NCBI GenBank assembly: GCA_965230515.1
Contig: OZ246007.1
Coordinates: 1,178,001 to 1,242,000, forward strand
DNA: 64,000 nt
Source of the DNA: JAJFKB01 sp965230515
GTDB lineage: Bacteria; Pseudomonadota; Gammaproteobacteria; Pseudomonadales; IMCC2047
Reading direction: 5' to 3'
How positions within the stretch are numbered: the first letter of the stretch is position 1; every line of letters begins with the position of its first letter. The translations under genes and the position numbers were made by a program. Of this stretch, positions 54,708-63,090 are shown piece after piece. Under the pieces are notes generated by a model. The model had not been told where the DNA came from. It saw nothing but the letters and a program-made list of their open reading frames with translations, and searched no databases.

Positions 54708-55892
54708 CTATCGTGAAGGAATCTCATTACCCAGGATGGTAACCTGAGCATCCATATAGGTTCCGCCAGTAGCTGTTTCCAGTGCAAAACGTGCTCCCGG
54801 AACCTGTCGCTCGCCAGCCTTATGCATTACCTGTCTTGCAGCTTCGATTAAAAGCGAAACAGAACCGCCTGCACCGATATGCCCCTTGGAGAGCATTCCG
54901 CCATCGGTGGTCGTGGGGATGCTGCCTCCGGGCCAGGTATCCCCTCGCAGAAATAATTGTCCTGCCTCTCCACGCGGGCATAATCCCAACTCTTCAAACG
55001 CTATGATCTGATAGATCGGATAGGAGTCATAGATTTCGGCAACGTCTATATCCTCCGGCATAATGCCTGACTGGCGAAATGCTTCCTTACCCGCCTTCGC
55101 CCAGCCAAAGCGGGTAAGGTCGGATTCCTGTGAATAAACAAAGTGTGACACCACACCACCCTCTCCCAGCACATAAGCCGGCTTGTCCGTTAGTTCTTGT
55201 GCCCGTTCAGCGCTGGTCAGCACAAACGCGCCGCCCCCATCAAACAGCATATTGGAGTGCTTGGCCCGCAGCGGGGTAGAGAGCATTTTGGAACTCATCA
55301 CCTCTTCAATCGTTAAGGGTTTACGAAAGAAGGCATTGGGATTCAGCGATGCCCATTTTCGATTCGATACACAGACGGCAGACAGTTGCTCATCGGTACA
55401 GCCGGTCTCATACTTGTAACGCATGGTTGCCAAAGCTGCCACCGTTGAGTAGTGCTGCCCGAAAGGCACCTCCCACTCAGAAGAGATCCCGGCAGTTGAA
55501 AAAAGATCGATTCCGCCCTGCGACGTGACGCCGGTTCCCAGTTTCTCTGCGTGAACAAACAGCACCGTCTTCGCCTCTCCACTGGCTACCAGGCTCGCTG
55601 CAATCTGCAGCGCGCAACTGCTGCTTGAACCTCCGGAGAAGACCTGACAGTTTTTTGAAACGTTTTTAAGCCCCAACTCCTCAACGATTCTGCAGGTCGC
55701 AAGCTCATTACTAAACTCCCGATTAAACAGCGTTCCCGTCGGAATCACATAGTCAATTTCATCTTTATTGATACCCGCATCGGCAATAGCCATTCTCGCC
55801 GATTCCAGACCAAAACTGATTGCCCCCTTATCCGGAAACCTACCGGTTGGCACTTCACCGATGCCAACAATAGCCACTCTTCCTCTTTTCAT
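54708..55892 (-). CDS. Thiolase-fold protein lacking the nucleophile cysteine (Ltp2-like aldolase)
   Basis: A 394-residue thiolase-fold protein. At the place of the nucleophile it reads VFSGGSSSSCALQIA (84-98), so glycine 88 aligns with the Cys81 of the neighbouring SCP2-type thiolase. The next motif is AEIYDSYPIYQI (285-296), as in Ltp2-type lipid-transfer proteins, where a tyrosine acts in retro-aldol cleavage. The last region is KGHIGAGG and not GHPLGATG. With the DUF35 partner 6 bases away it should be a retro-aldolase and not a thiolase; that step is inference. The shared element (copy c) lies 102 bases before the start. Confidence 0.85.
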   Translation of the reverse strand: MKRGRVAIVGIGEVPTGRFPDKGAISFGLESARMAIADAGINKDEIDYVIPTGTLFNREFSNELATCRIVEELGLKNVSKNCQVFSGGSSSSCALQIAASLVASGEAKTVLFVHAEKLGTGVTSQGGIDLFSTAGISSEWEVPFGQHYSTVAALATMRYKYETGCTDEQLSAVCVSNRKWASLNPNAFFRKPLTIEEVMSSKMLSTPLRAKHSNMLFDGGGAFVLTSAERAQELTDKPAYVLGEGGVVSHFVYSQESDLTRFGWAKAGKEAFRQSGIMPEDIDVAEIYDSYPIYQIIAFEELGLCPRGEAGQLFLRGDTWPGGSIPTTTDGGMLSKGHIGAGGSVSLLIEAARQVMHKAGERQVPGARFALETATGGTYMDAQVTILGNEIPSR

Positions 55893-55986
55893 TCTTCTAA
55901 CCTCTACGGAGTAAACCTTTTAATTGCTGCGAACCTGAAAACCAACAGCTGCCGATGCCAGTCAAGGCAAAATTTAGCACCTTAAG

Positions 55987-56016
55987 TTTTTTTATGCAAG
56001 TTATATATTTCATAAC
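55987..56016 (-). promoter_or_regulatory. Shared element (copy c), core ATGCAAGT
   Basis: TTTTTTTATGCAAGTTATA with the core at 55994-56001 and a following ATATTTCATAA like copy b. It lies 102 bases before the Ltp2-like/DUF35/MaoC/ligase unit on the minus strand. Confidence 0.6.
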
Positions 56017-56110
56017 GAAACTCGTTGCTCCAAAAAAATATTCAGCAGCCGGCCACTGCTATTTTATTGGACAATAACCATCCCGAACCCAACCACGGAG
56101 ATGCGGAAAA

Positions 56111-57298
56111 TCAGACAACCTCAAATAACCCGGCAGCACCCATACCACCACCTACACACATGGCCACTACCACGTATTTGACCCCTCTTCTTTTACCTTC
56201 AATAAGGGCATGGCCAACCATCCTTGATCCGGTCATACCGTATGGGTGGCCTATGGCTATAGCACCTCCATTGACATTGAGCTGCTCATTCGGGATACCC
56301 AGCTTGTCACGACAGTAAATCACCTGAACGGCAAATGCCTCATTCAGCTCCCAAAGGCCAATATCTTCAATCTTCAGGTTATGCTGCTTGAGAAGACGGG
56401 GTATTGCGTAAACAGGCCCGATTCCCATCTCGTCCGGCTCACAACCAACGACAGCCATACCCCGATAGATTCCAAGAGGCTCCATACCTCTTTGCTCTGC
56501 CATTCGCGATTCCACTAACACACAGGCGCTGGCGCCATCTGACATCTGACTTGCATTGCCTGCGGTTATTATAGAACCCTCATCTTTGAGCACCGGGGAC
56601 AGTTGTGAAAGTCCCTCAAGAGTCGTATCTGGCCGATTACAATCATCTCGATCAACAATGACTGTATGCTCTTCGATTTTTCCGGTATCTTTATTTTTAG
56701 TCGCCATAACCGATTGCATGGCTACGATCTCTTGCTGGAATTTTCCTGTTTGCTGCGCTTGTGCTGTGCGCTGCTGACTCTCCAGACTATATAGGTCCTG
56801 CTGCTCTCTGGTTATACCGTAACGTTTGGCAACCACCTCCGCAGTCTGAATCATACTGTAGTAAATACCCGGACACCGCTGGGCTACCGTCGGGTTCACG
56901 GCCTGATACAGGTTCATATGCTCATTTTGCACAAGACTGATCGACTCTACCCCACCTCCAACGGCGACCTGAACCCCATCCAGGATAATTCGCTGCGCTG
57001 CAAAGGCTATAGCCTGTAATCCTGAAGAACAGAACCGTGCCACCGTCATAGCAGCGCTACTCACCGGCAAATCTGCACGCATTGAACAGACCCGGCCAAG
57101 ATTGCTGCCGCTGGCTCCTTCAGGCAAGCCGCAGCCGATCAGCACATCTTCAACCTCCTCACGGGCAACACCTGATCTTGCAATTGCATGCTGAATGACA
57201 TGTCCACCCAGATCTGCGCTATGCGTATTATTGAACCCCCCACGATAGGACTTCGCCATACCGGTTCTGGCTGTTGCTACAATCATCGCCTCTCTCAT
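56111..57298 (-). CDS. Acetyl-CoA acyltransferase (thiolase II type)
   Basis: A 395-residue thiolase. TVARFCSSGLQAIAFA contains the nucleophile, LNEAFAVQVIYCRDK is the Asn/Glu motif, and INGGAIAIGHPYG has a one-residue variant (NVNGGAIAIGHPYGMTG). CVGGGMGAAGLFEV carries the second catalytic cysteine. It cleaves 3-ketoacyl-CoAs to acetyl-CoA and a shorter acyl-CoA. It follows the FadB-like gene by 2 bases, the standard fadB-fadA type pair. Confidence 0.93.
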   Translation of the reverse strand: MREAMIVATARTGMAKSYRGGFNNTHSADLGGHVIQHAIARSGVAREEVEDVLIGCGLPEGASGSNLGRVCSMRADLPVSSAAMTVARFCSSGLQAIAFAAQRIILDGVQVAVGGGVESISLVQNEHMNLYQAVNPTVAQRCPGIYYSMIQTAEVVAKRYGITREQQDLYSLESQQRTAQAQQTGKFQQEIVAMQSVMATKNKDTGKIEEHTVIVDRDDCNRPDTTLEGLSQLSPVLKDEGSIITAGNASQMSDGASACVLVESRMAEQRGMEPLGIYRGMAVVGCEPDEMGIGPVYAIPRLLKQHNLKIEDIGLWELNEAFAVQVIYCRDKLGIPNEQLNVNGGAIAIGHPYGMTGSRMVGHALIEGKRRGVKYVVVAMCVGGGMGAAGLFEVV

Positions 57299-57300
57299 TG

Positions 57301-59412
57301 TTACGCACCTCCTTGCAGATCGGAGAAACTACCGTTACGTTCAGCCAGTTCTATTAAACTGTCCGCCGGTTCCCAATAGCTACCGGGCAGGGACTCTCTG
57401 AATTCGATCACAGACTTATAAATTTCGGACACACCAACGTGATCTGCATAATGCAGAGGTCCTCCTTTATACGCCGGAAAGCCATAGCCATAGACCCACA
57501 CCACATCAATGTCACCTGTCCTATATGCAATTCCTTCATCAAGAATTTTTACCGCCTCGAGAATCAGCGGATAGATACAGCGCCGCACAATCTCATCATT
57601 TGAAATAGTGCGCCGTTCCATGTTCAAACGGACAGACTGCTCATCAATGATGCGGTCCACTTCCGGGTCTGGTTGCGGCACTCTGGAACCTTCAGCATAA
57701 CGATAAAATCCCTTTCCGGTTTTCTGTCCAAATCGCCCAATCTCTACCAACTTTGCTATGACCAGACCATAGCGCTCATCTTCTGGAAGCTCACCTCTGG
57801 CACGACGCTCCTTCAGCACCTTGGCATTGAGATCCAGCCCCGCCATATCGCCCATTGCGAACGGCCCCATCGCCATACCAAACTCCACTAACGCTTGATC
57901 AACCTGCTGAGGAGAGGCCCCCTCCAGCAACAGAAAACCAGCCTCCCTGATATAACCTTCCAGCATCCGGTTACCAATGAATCCGTAGCAAACTCCCGAC
58001 ACAACCGGGGTCTTGCGAAGCTTTTTCGCCAAAGCCAGCGCTGTTATCAACACCTCATCTCTGGTCGCCATTCCCCGGACCACTTCAAGCAGCTTCATGA
58101 TATTCGCCGGACTAAAAAAATGAAGCCCCAGAACATCCCCTGCCCGACCGGTTACGCCTGCTATTTCATCGACATTCAGGGTAGATGTATTGGTAGCTAA
58201 AATCGCTCCCTGTTTACAGGCCCCATCCAGCTTTCGGAAAACCTCTTTTTTGATCGCCATATCTTCAAATACAGCTTCTATGATCAAATCAACGTCCGCT
58301 ATGGCATCGTAATTGCAGGCTCCTTCGATCAATGCAACTCGCTGATCGCACACGTTTTCCGAGATACGTCCTTGGGCCAAAGAGGCCTGATAACTATCTC
58401 GCACACGATTCAAACCGGCTTCCAAAGCAGCTTCATTAACCTCTATTAATGTGACGGGCAATCCTGCATTAGCTAAACTCATAGCAATACCTGTACCCAT
58501 GGTACCGGCTCCTATAACCGCTGTTGTTGCAATTTGTCGAGGCGCAACACCCCTTTCAAGGTGCGGTATTTTGGTTGTGTCACGCTCAGCAAAGAACAGA
58601 TGCCTCAAGGCAGCCGATTGAGAAGAGTTCATACACTTGATAAAAAGCTCGCGCTCCCGGCTAAGCCCTCTTTCAAAGGGCAGTTTCACTGCCGCCTCAA
58701 CACTGTCAATAATATAAGCCGGAGCCACCAGCCCCCGATACTTTTTGGCTGCATGCTGCCGATACTCATCAAGCAGTTTATTTGACTGCTCCACATCAGT
58801 AATAATCATTTCGGAAGTTCTTCTTGGTGGCGCTTTTGCAGCAACCAGTTGTTGCGCATAAGCTAGCGCTGCAACCCGTAAATCCTCATCGACAATCAGG
58901 TCGATTGCGCCAATTTCCAGTGCCTGCCGGGCCCTCAATGGGCGACCCGATAAAATGGCATCCAGCGCACTGCCAACTCCCACAAGCCGAGGTAACCGCT
59001 GAGTCCCGCCAGCTCCAGGCAACAATCCAAGATTAACTTCAGGAAGCCCCACTCTGGCATCCGCTGTAGCACACCGGTAATGGCAACTCAGTGCTGTTTC
59101 AAAACCCCCTCCCAAAGCACTACCCTGAATCGCACAGACGACTGGAACGGGCAGATTTTCAAGCCCGCTAAGTACGTCATTTATTTCAGGTTCAAAATCA
59201 CCAGAGTCAAACTCATTAATATCCGCTCCGGCTATAAACGTATCTCCCTTGCAATACAGGACAACTGCGGCAACCTCCCGGTCACCCGACAGTTGGCTAA
59301 CAGCTGCCTGAAGACCAAAACGAACACCCTTGGACAATACATTAACAGGTGGATTATCGATTGTTATCACTGCAATCTGTGATTCGTACTCAACTCTAAC
59401 AAACTCAGACAT
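57301..59412 (-). CDS. Enoyl-CoA hydratase/3-hydroxyacyl-CoA dehydrogenase (FadB/FadJ-like)
   Basis: A 703-residue two-part enzyme. The N-terminal crotonase domain (1-190) has the oxyanion stretch GSALGGGFETALSCHYRC and the second Glu in VGLPEVNLGLLPGAGG. A linker follows, then the NAD-binding domain from about 300 (GAGTMGTGIAMSLANAG) with GLHFFSPANIMKLLEVV and the C-terminal 3HCDH halves. It does the two middle steps of beta-oxidation. It is in one unit with the acyl-CoA dehydrogenase before it and the thiolase after it. Confidence 0.93.
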   Translation of the reverse strand: MSEFVRVEYESQIAVITIDNPPVNVLSKGVRFGLQAAVSQLSGDREVAAVVLYCKGDTFIAGADINEFDSGDFEPEINDVLSGLENLPVPVVCAIQGSALGGGFETALSCHYRCATADARVGLPEVNLGLLPGAGGTQRLPRLVGVGSALDAILSGRPLRARQALEIGAIDLIVDEDLRVAALAYAQQLVAAKAPPRRTSEMIITDVEQSNKLLDEYRQHAAKKYRGLVAPAYIIDSVEAAVKLPFERGLSRERELFIKCMNSSQSAALRHLFFAERDTTKIPHLERGVAPRQIATTAVIGAGTMGTGIAMSLANAGLPVTLIEVNEAALEAGLNRVRDSYQASLAQGRISENVCDQRVALIEGACNYDAIADVDLIIEAVFEDMAIKKEVFRKLDGACKQGAILATNTSTLNVDEIAGVTGRAGDVLGLHFFSPANIMKLLEVVRGMATRDEVLITALALAKKLRKTPVVSGVCYGFIGNRMLEGYIREAGFLLLEGASPQQVDQALVEFGMAMGPFAMGDMAGLDLNAKVLKERRARGELPEDERYGLVIAKLVEIGRFGQKTGKGFYRYAEGSRVPQPDPEVDRIIDEQSVRLNMERRTISNDEIVRRCIYPLILEAVKILDEGIAYRTGDIDVVWVYGYGFPAYKGGPLHYADHVGVSEIYKSVIEFRESLPGSYWEPADSLIELAERNGSFSDLQGGA

Positions 59413-59463
59413 CGTTCACTTATGCTCCATCGGGTTGCTCTACTGTTTGGAATAAACAGAAAC

Positions 59464-60723
59464 TTATTTTTTTCCAAGGATTTCTGGTGGTGTTAAATAG
59501 GCCGCCGTTGCACCCAGCCTTTCCCTGGCAGATCTGATTTCCTGTTTTGCGACACTGCGACGATGAACTTCATCAGGTCCGTCTGCGATGCGTAAAATTC
59601 TTCCCCAACTCCAAAGATCTGCAAGCGGTGTATCAGGGCTAAGACCCATCGCACCAAAGGTCTGCATCGCTCGATCACACACTTTAACCTGCATGCCCGG
59701 CACCAGTGCTTTAATCATGGCAACTTCTTTAGCCGCCGCCTTGTTTCCGCGTTGATCAATCAGCCATGCCGCCTTAAGTACTAGCAGCCGGGCCTGGTCG
59801 ATCTCCATTCGAGATAGCGCAATCCAGTCTGATATCACACCATGTTTGTAGAGGAACTGGCCAAAGCTCTTGCGCTCCATTGCCCGTTCCGTCATTAACT
59901 CCAGCGCCAACTCACTCTGACCAATACTGCGCATACAGTGATGTATTCTTCCCGGCCCGAGCCGGGCCTGTGCAATTGCAAAACCACTTCCCTCCTCATG
60001 AATCAGATAACTGGCGGGCACTCGAACATTCCTGAAGACAATTTCGCAATGCCCTTCCGGGGTAATATGGTTCATTACAGGAATGTTTCGAATAATCTCA
60101 ATACCCGGCGTATCCATTGGTACGATCACCATACTCTGTCTGCGATGAACTTCGGCATCGGGATTGGTCAACCCCATAAGGATGGCAAATTTGCAGTTTG
60201 GGTGTGCTGCACCGGAGATAAACCATTTGCGTCCATTGATCACATAATCACCGCCGTCACGGCTAATCATGGTTTGTATATTGGTTGCGTCTGATGAAGC
60301 CACATCCGGCTCAGTCATTGCAAAGCAGGACCGTATTTCTCCTTGAAGCAGCGGGTTAAGCCACTCCTCACGTTGTTCATCGCTCCCAAACAAGTGGAGT
60401 ACCTCCATGTTACCGGTATCCGGTGCGCTGCAATTAAACACTTCGGAAGCCCACACAACCCGGCCCATTATTTCAGCAAGCGGGGCATACTCAAGATTGG
60501 ATAAACCTACCCCGGGCTGGTCCGACTCCAGTCCTGGCAGAAACAGATTCCATAATCCTTCCTCTCTGGCAATGGTTTTCAGGTCTTCCAGAAAAGCCGG
60601 GTGCGGACTTCCTGATTCCACCTCTCTGATCCACTCCGCTATCGAAGGCACAACGTAGGTATCCATAAAATTTTTGAGCCGAAACTCTAGTGCAACAACT
60701 TTTTCGGAGTATTCAAAATCCAT
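59464..60723 (-). CDS. Acyl-CoA dehydrogenase (ACAD11-like)
   Basis: A 419-residue FAD enzyme. SCFAMTEPDVASSDATNIQT binds flavin, NGRKWFISGAAHPNCKFAIL follows, and LGPGRIHHCMRSIGQSELAL is the substrate region. The C-terminal loop reads RIADGPDEVHRRSVAKQE, the form of ACAD10/11-type enzymes, which act on long or 4-hydroxyacyl-CoAs together with a phosphotransferase. A phosphotransferase of that family lies at 46.7 kb in the same block. It is first of the FadB/thiolase unit, with the shared element (copy d) 102 bases upstream. Confidence 0.92.
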   Translation of the reverse strand: MDFEYSEKVVALEFRLKNFMDTYVVPSIAEWIREVESGSPHPAFLEDLKTIAREEGLWNLFLPGLESDQPGVGLSNLEYAPLAEIMGRVVWASEVFNCSAPDTGNMEVLHLFGSDEQREEWLNPLLQGEIRSCFAMTEPDVASSDATNIQTMISRDGGDYVINGRKWFISGAAHPNCKFAILMGLTNPDAEVHRRQSMVIVPMDTPGIEIIRNIPVMNHITPEGHCEIVFRNVRVPASYLIHEEGSGFAIAQARLGPGRIHHCMRSIGQSELALELMTERAMERKSFGQFLYKHGVISDWIALSRMEIDQARLLVLKAAWLIDQRGNKAAAKEVAMIKALVPGMQVKVCDRAMQTFGAMGLSPDTPLADLWSWGRILRIADGPDEVHRRSVAKQEIRSARERLGATAAYLTPPEILGKK

Positions 60724-60816
60724 ATACGACTTCTCTGATTAAGCGGCCATATTGCGGCCATTAAAAGGGATTACCAAACAGGCTTTTACTCAACAAAAAC
60801 AAAATTATCACTTATG

Positions 60817-60847
60817 GTTTTATTATGCAAGTATATAATTTTGACAA
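60817..60847 (-). promoter_or_regulatory. Shared element (copy d), core ATGCAAGT
   Basis: GTTTTATTATGCAAGTATA with the core at 60825-60832. It lies 102 bases before the acyl-CoA dehydrogenase on the minus strand and 188 before the divergent HxlR regulator. Confidence 0.6.
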
Positions 60848-61012
60848 ACAAGCTACTGCAAAGGTAAGCTTGCCGCTAATGATTCTCAATGCTTGTAACT
60901 CACGATCACGGCACCAACAATAAGATAACGGCCTGACTCTTCGGCAAGCTCCCACAGAGCTACTGAAAAAATCCACCGTCCATACAATCCAAACAGAGAT
61001 GCAAAACCAAAT

Positions 61013-61948
61013 ATGCCGCAAACCAACCTGATCCGCGCAAATTCAGTGAATCGAGCATTAAATGAAATAGGAGATCGGTGGAGTTTGTTGATTCTAGGCT
61101 ACGCATTTCAGGGACTACACCGGTTCAGTGACTGGCGCTCCAGTATCGGAATCGCTAGTAATATACTCTCAAACCGGTTAAAAAAACTTGTCGGAAATGG
61201 CTGCATGACCAAAGTGATCTATGATGAAAAGCCCAGCCGATCCGAGTACCGGTTATCCGCAAAAGGCTTTGAACTGTATCCGCTTGCCCTGATGGTCTGG
61301 CGTTTTGAACGTCGCTGGGGAGAAGGGAAATCGAAAAATACCGCATCTCTCATACACTCTGAGTGCGGTCGTAGTATTTTTCCAACAATGGAGTGTAAAA
61401 ACTGTCGTATGGAAATTCATGCTCACGACATCAGTTTTCGGGATGGGCCCGGTGCCGGGTACGATCAAAAAACCCCACCACGTCACCAACGTCGATCAAA
61501 CGTTACTGCCGAACAAAGCAAAAGCGGACGTACACTGTTTGGTGAATCTGTTGATCTGCTTGGCAATCGATGGACTCAGATGGTACTCGCTACCATCTTT
61601 CAACGAAACGGTCGTTATGATGAAATACAACAGGAATTGAAGATAGCGACCAACATTCTTTCCGACCGGTTAAAACGGCTGGTAAATGACGGCATATTAC
61701 AACGTCGCTTGTATCGCGAAGCACCCGATCGCTACGAGTATGTGCTCACCCCAAAAGGCAGAGACCTGTACCCGATGATATTAGCCATGAATCAGTGGGG
61801 AGATAAATGGTTATCCGGCGCAGATGGGGTACCAATCATTTTTACACATAAGCCCTGCGGAAAAGACCTGGAGCCCATCGTCGCCTGCAACCACTGCGAC
61901 GAGGAACTTGACCCTCATACTGTCAAATTCACGCCGCCGAAATCCTGA
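61013..61948 (+). CDS. Tandem HxlR-family regulator with two zinc-ribbon-like motifs
   Basis: A 311-residue protein made of two HxlR winged-helix units. Unit 1 (about 10-145) has GDRWSLLILGYAFQGLHRFS and NILSNRLKKLVGNG; unit 2 (about 172-305) has GNRWTQMVLATIFQRNGRYD and NILSDRLKRLVNDG. Each unit ends with a similar cysteine motif: HSECGRSIFPTMECKNC and HKPCGKDLEPIVACNHC. HxlR proteins are usually single, about 110-150 residues, and act as dimers; this is an in-gene dimer. It is the only regulator gene in the lipid block and faces the shared element. It is convergent with flhB, 8 bases away. Confidence 0.88.
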   Translation: MPQTNLIRANSVNRALNEIGDRWSLLILGYAFQGLHRFSDWRSSIGIASNILSNRLKKLVGNGCMTKVIYDEKPSRSEYRLSAKGFELYPLALMVWRFERRWGEGKSKNTASLIHSECGRSIFPTMECKNCRMEIHAHDISFRDGPGAGYDQKTPPRHQRRSNVTAEQSKSGRTLFGESVDLLGNRWTQMVLATIFQRNGRYDEIQQELKIATNILSDRLKRLVNDGILQRRLYREAPDRYEYVLTPKGRDLYPMILAMNQWGDKWLSGADGVPIIFTHKPCGKDLEPIVACNHCDEELDPHTVKFTPPKS

Positions 61949-61956
61949 CAGGCGAA

Positions 61957-63090
61957 TCAGTCTCTTCTAAGGGATTCTGGAATATCCAATTCAGGAACGG
62001 AACCCGGTCGCTGTCCTTTACCCTCCTGATAACGCTTAAGCTGAAAGACATAGGCAAGCACCTGCGCGACAGCCACATAAAGACCAGCAGGAATTTCATG
62101 GTCTATCTCAGTACTGTAAAAAACCGCCCTGGCTAACGGTGGTGCTTCGAGCGTTGGTACCTGGTGCGCCTTGGCAATCTCTCTGATTTTTTGCGCAACA
62201 AGGTCAGCACCTTTGGCAACAACAATCGGCGCACCCATCTGGTTTGAGTTATAACACAAGGCAACAGCATAATGCTCCGGGTTAGTAATCACAACATCTG
62301 CCTCGGGCACCGCAGACATCATACGCCGCTGGGATATATCATGCTGCAACTGACGAATCCGGCTTTTGACCTCCGGTTTTCCCTCGGTATTTTTCATTTC
62401 ATCCTTAACTTCCTGGCGCGTCATTTTCAGCTTGCGGGAGTGATCATAAAGCTGAAACGGTATATCGATCCCGGCAATAATCAGCATGGTCAGACTCAAA
62501 CCCAGAATTGACCAACCAACAACATTCAGCGCTGTCACCATCGCTGGAACAACATCCTGCTTACCGATACTGATGATTTCCGGTTTCAGTGCATAAAGAA
62601 TCATAATTGCCAGCACGACCACCAGTACAACCTTGGCTATACTTTTGACCAGTTCCATCAACGCGCGTGCAGCAAACATCCTTTTGATACCTTTAATCAG
62701 ACTGAGGCGGCTCCACTGTGGGGCCAGCGCTTTACCACTCAACACCCAACCACCCAGCGCCAATGGCCCAATAACCGCTGCCAACAGCAGCACAATAAAT
62801 ATGGGCATTAGCGAGACAAGGCTTTCTACCAGTGATGCGCTGAGGTGAAGTGCCATGAAGTCCACCTCAAAGATATCACGACGCGAAAGGTCAAAGTTAT
62901 AACGCATCATGCGCGACAGCCCGGCAACAATGGTGCCACCAAAAACCAGCATTCCGACCGCACCGCCAATCAGAATCGCCGCGGTATTGAGCTCCTTTGA
63001 GCGGGCGATATCCCCTTTTTCCTTGGCATCCTGGCGACGTTTCGGGGTCGCCTCCTCGGTACGTTCCTGACTGGTATCCTGCTCTGCCAT
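61957..63090 (-). CDS. flhB: Flagellar type III export switch protein FlhB
   Basis: A 377-residue protein with four membrane helices in the first 210 residues. The N-terminus begins QERTEEATPKRRQDAKEKGD, and the cytoplasmic FlhBc domain follows. The autocleavage motif reads NPEH at 270-273, not the usual NPTH: cleavage is between Asn270 and Pro271, so the key pair is kept. It switches export from hook to filament proteins. It starts in a TGATG overlap with the fliR stop. The next gene should be flhA but here the lipid block follows. Confidence 0.95.
   Translation of the reverse strand: MAEQDTSQERTEEATPKRRQDAKEKGDIARSKELNTAAILIGGAVGMLVFGGTIVAGLSRMMRYNFDLSRRDIFEVDFMALHLSASLVESLVSLMPIFIVLLLAAVIGPLALGGWVLSGKALAPQWSRLSLIKGIKRMFAARALMELVKSIAKVVLVVVLAIMILYALKPEIISIGKQDVVPAMVTALNVVGWSILGLSLTMLIIAGIDIPFQLYDHSRKLKMTRQEVKDEMKNTEGKPEVKSRIRQLQHDISQRRMMSAVPEADVVITNPEHYAVALCYNSNQMGAPIVVAKGADLVAQKIREIAKAHQVPTLEAPPLARAVFYSTEIDHEIPAGLYVAVAQVLAYVFQLKRYQEGKGQRPGSVPELDIPESLRRD

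Noticed and set aside
54708..55892. Calling the DUF35-linked protein an acetyl-CoA acetyltransferase
   Set aside because: The nucleophile cysteine is glycine and the GHPxGATG motif is changed, so thiolysis by the normal route is not supported.
34000..62000. Mobile element or phage as carrier of the lipid block
   Set aside because: No transposase, integrase, tRNA end or flanking direct repeat could be found by reading the junctions.
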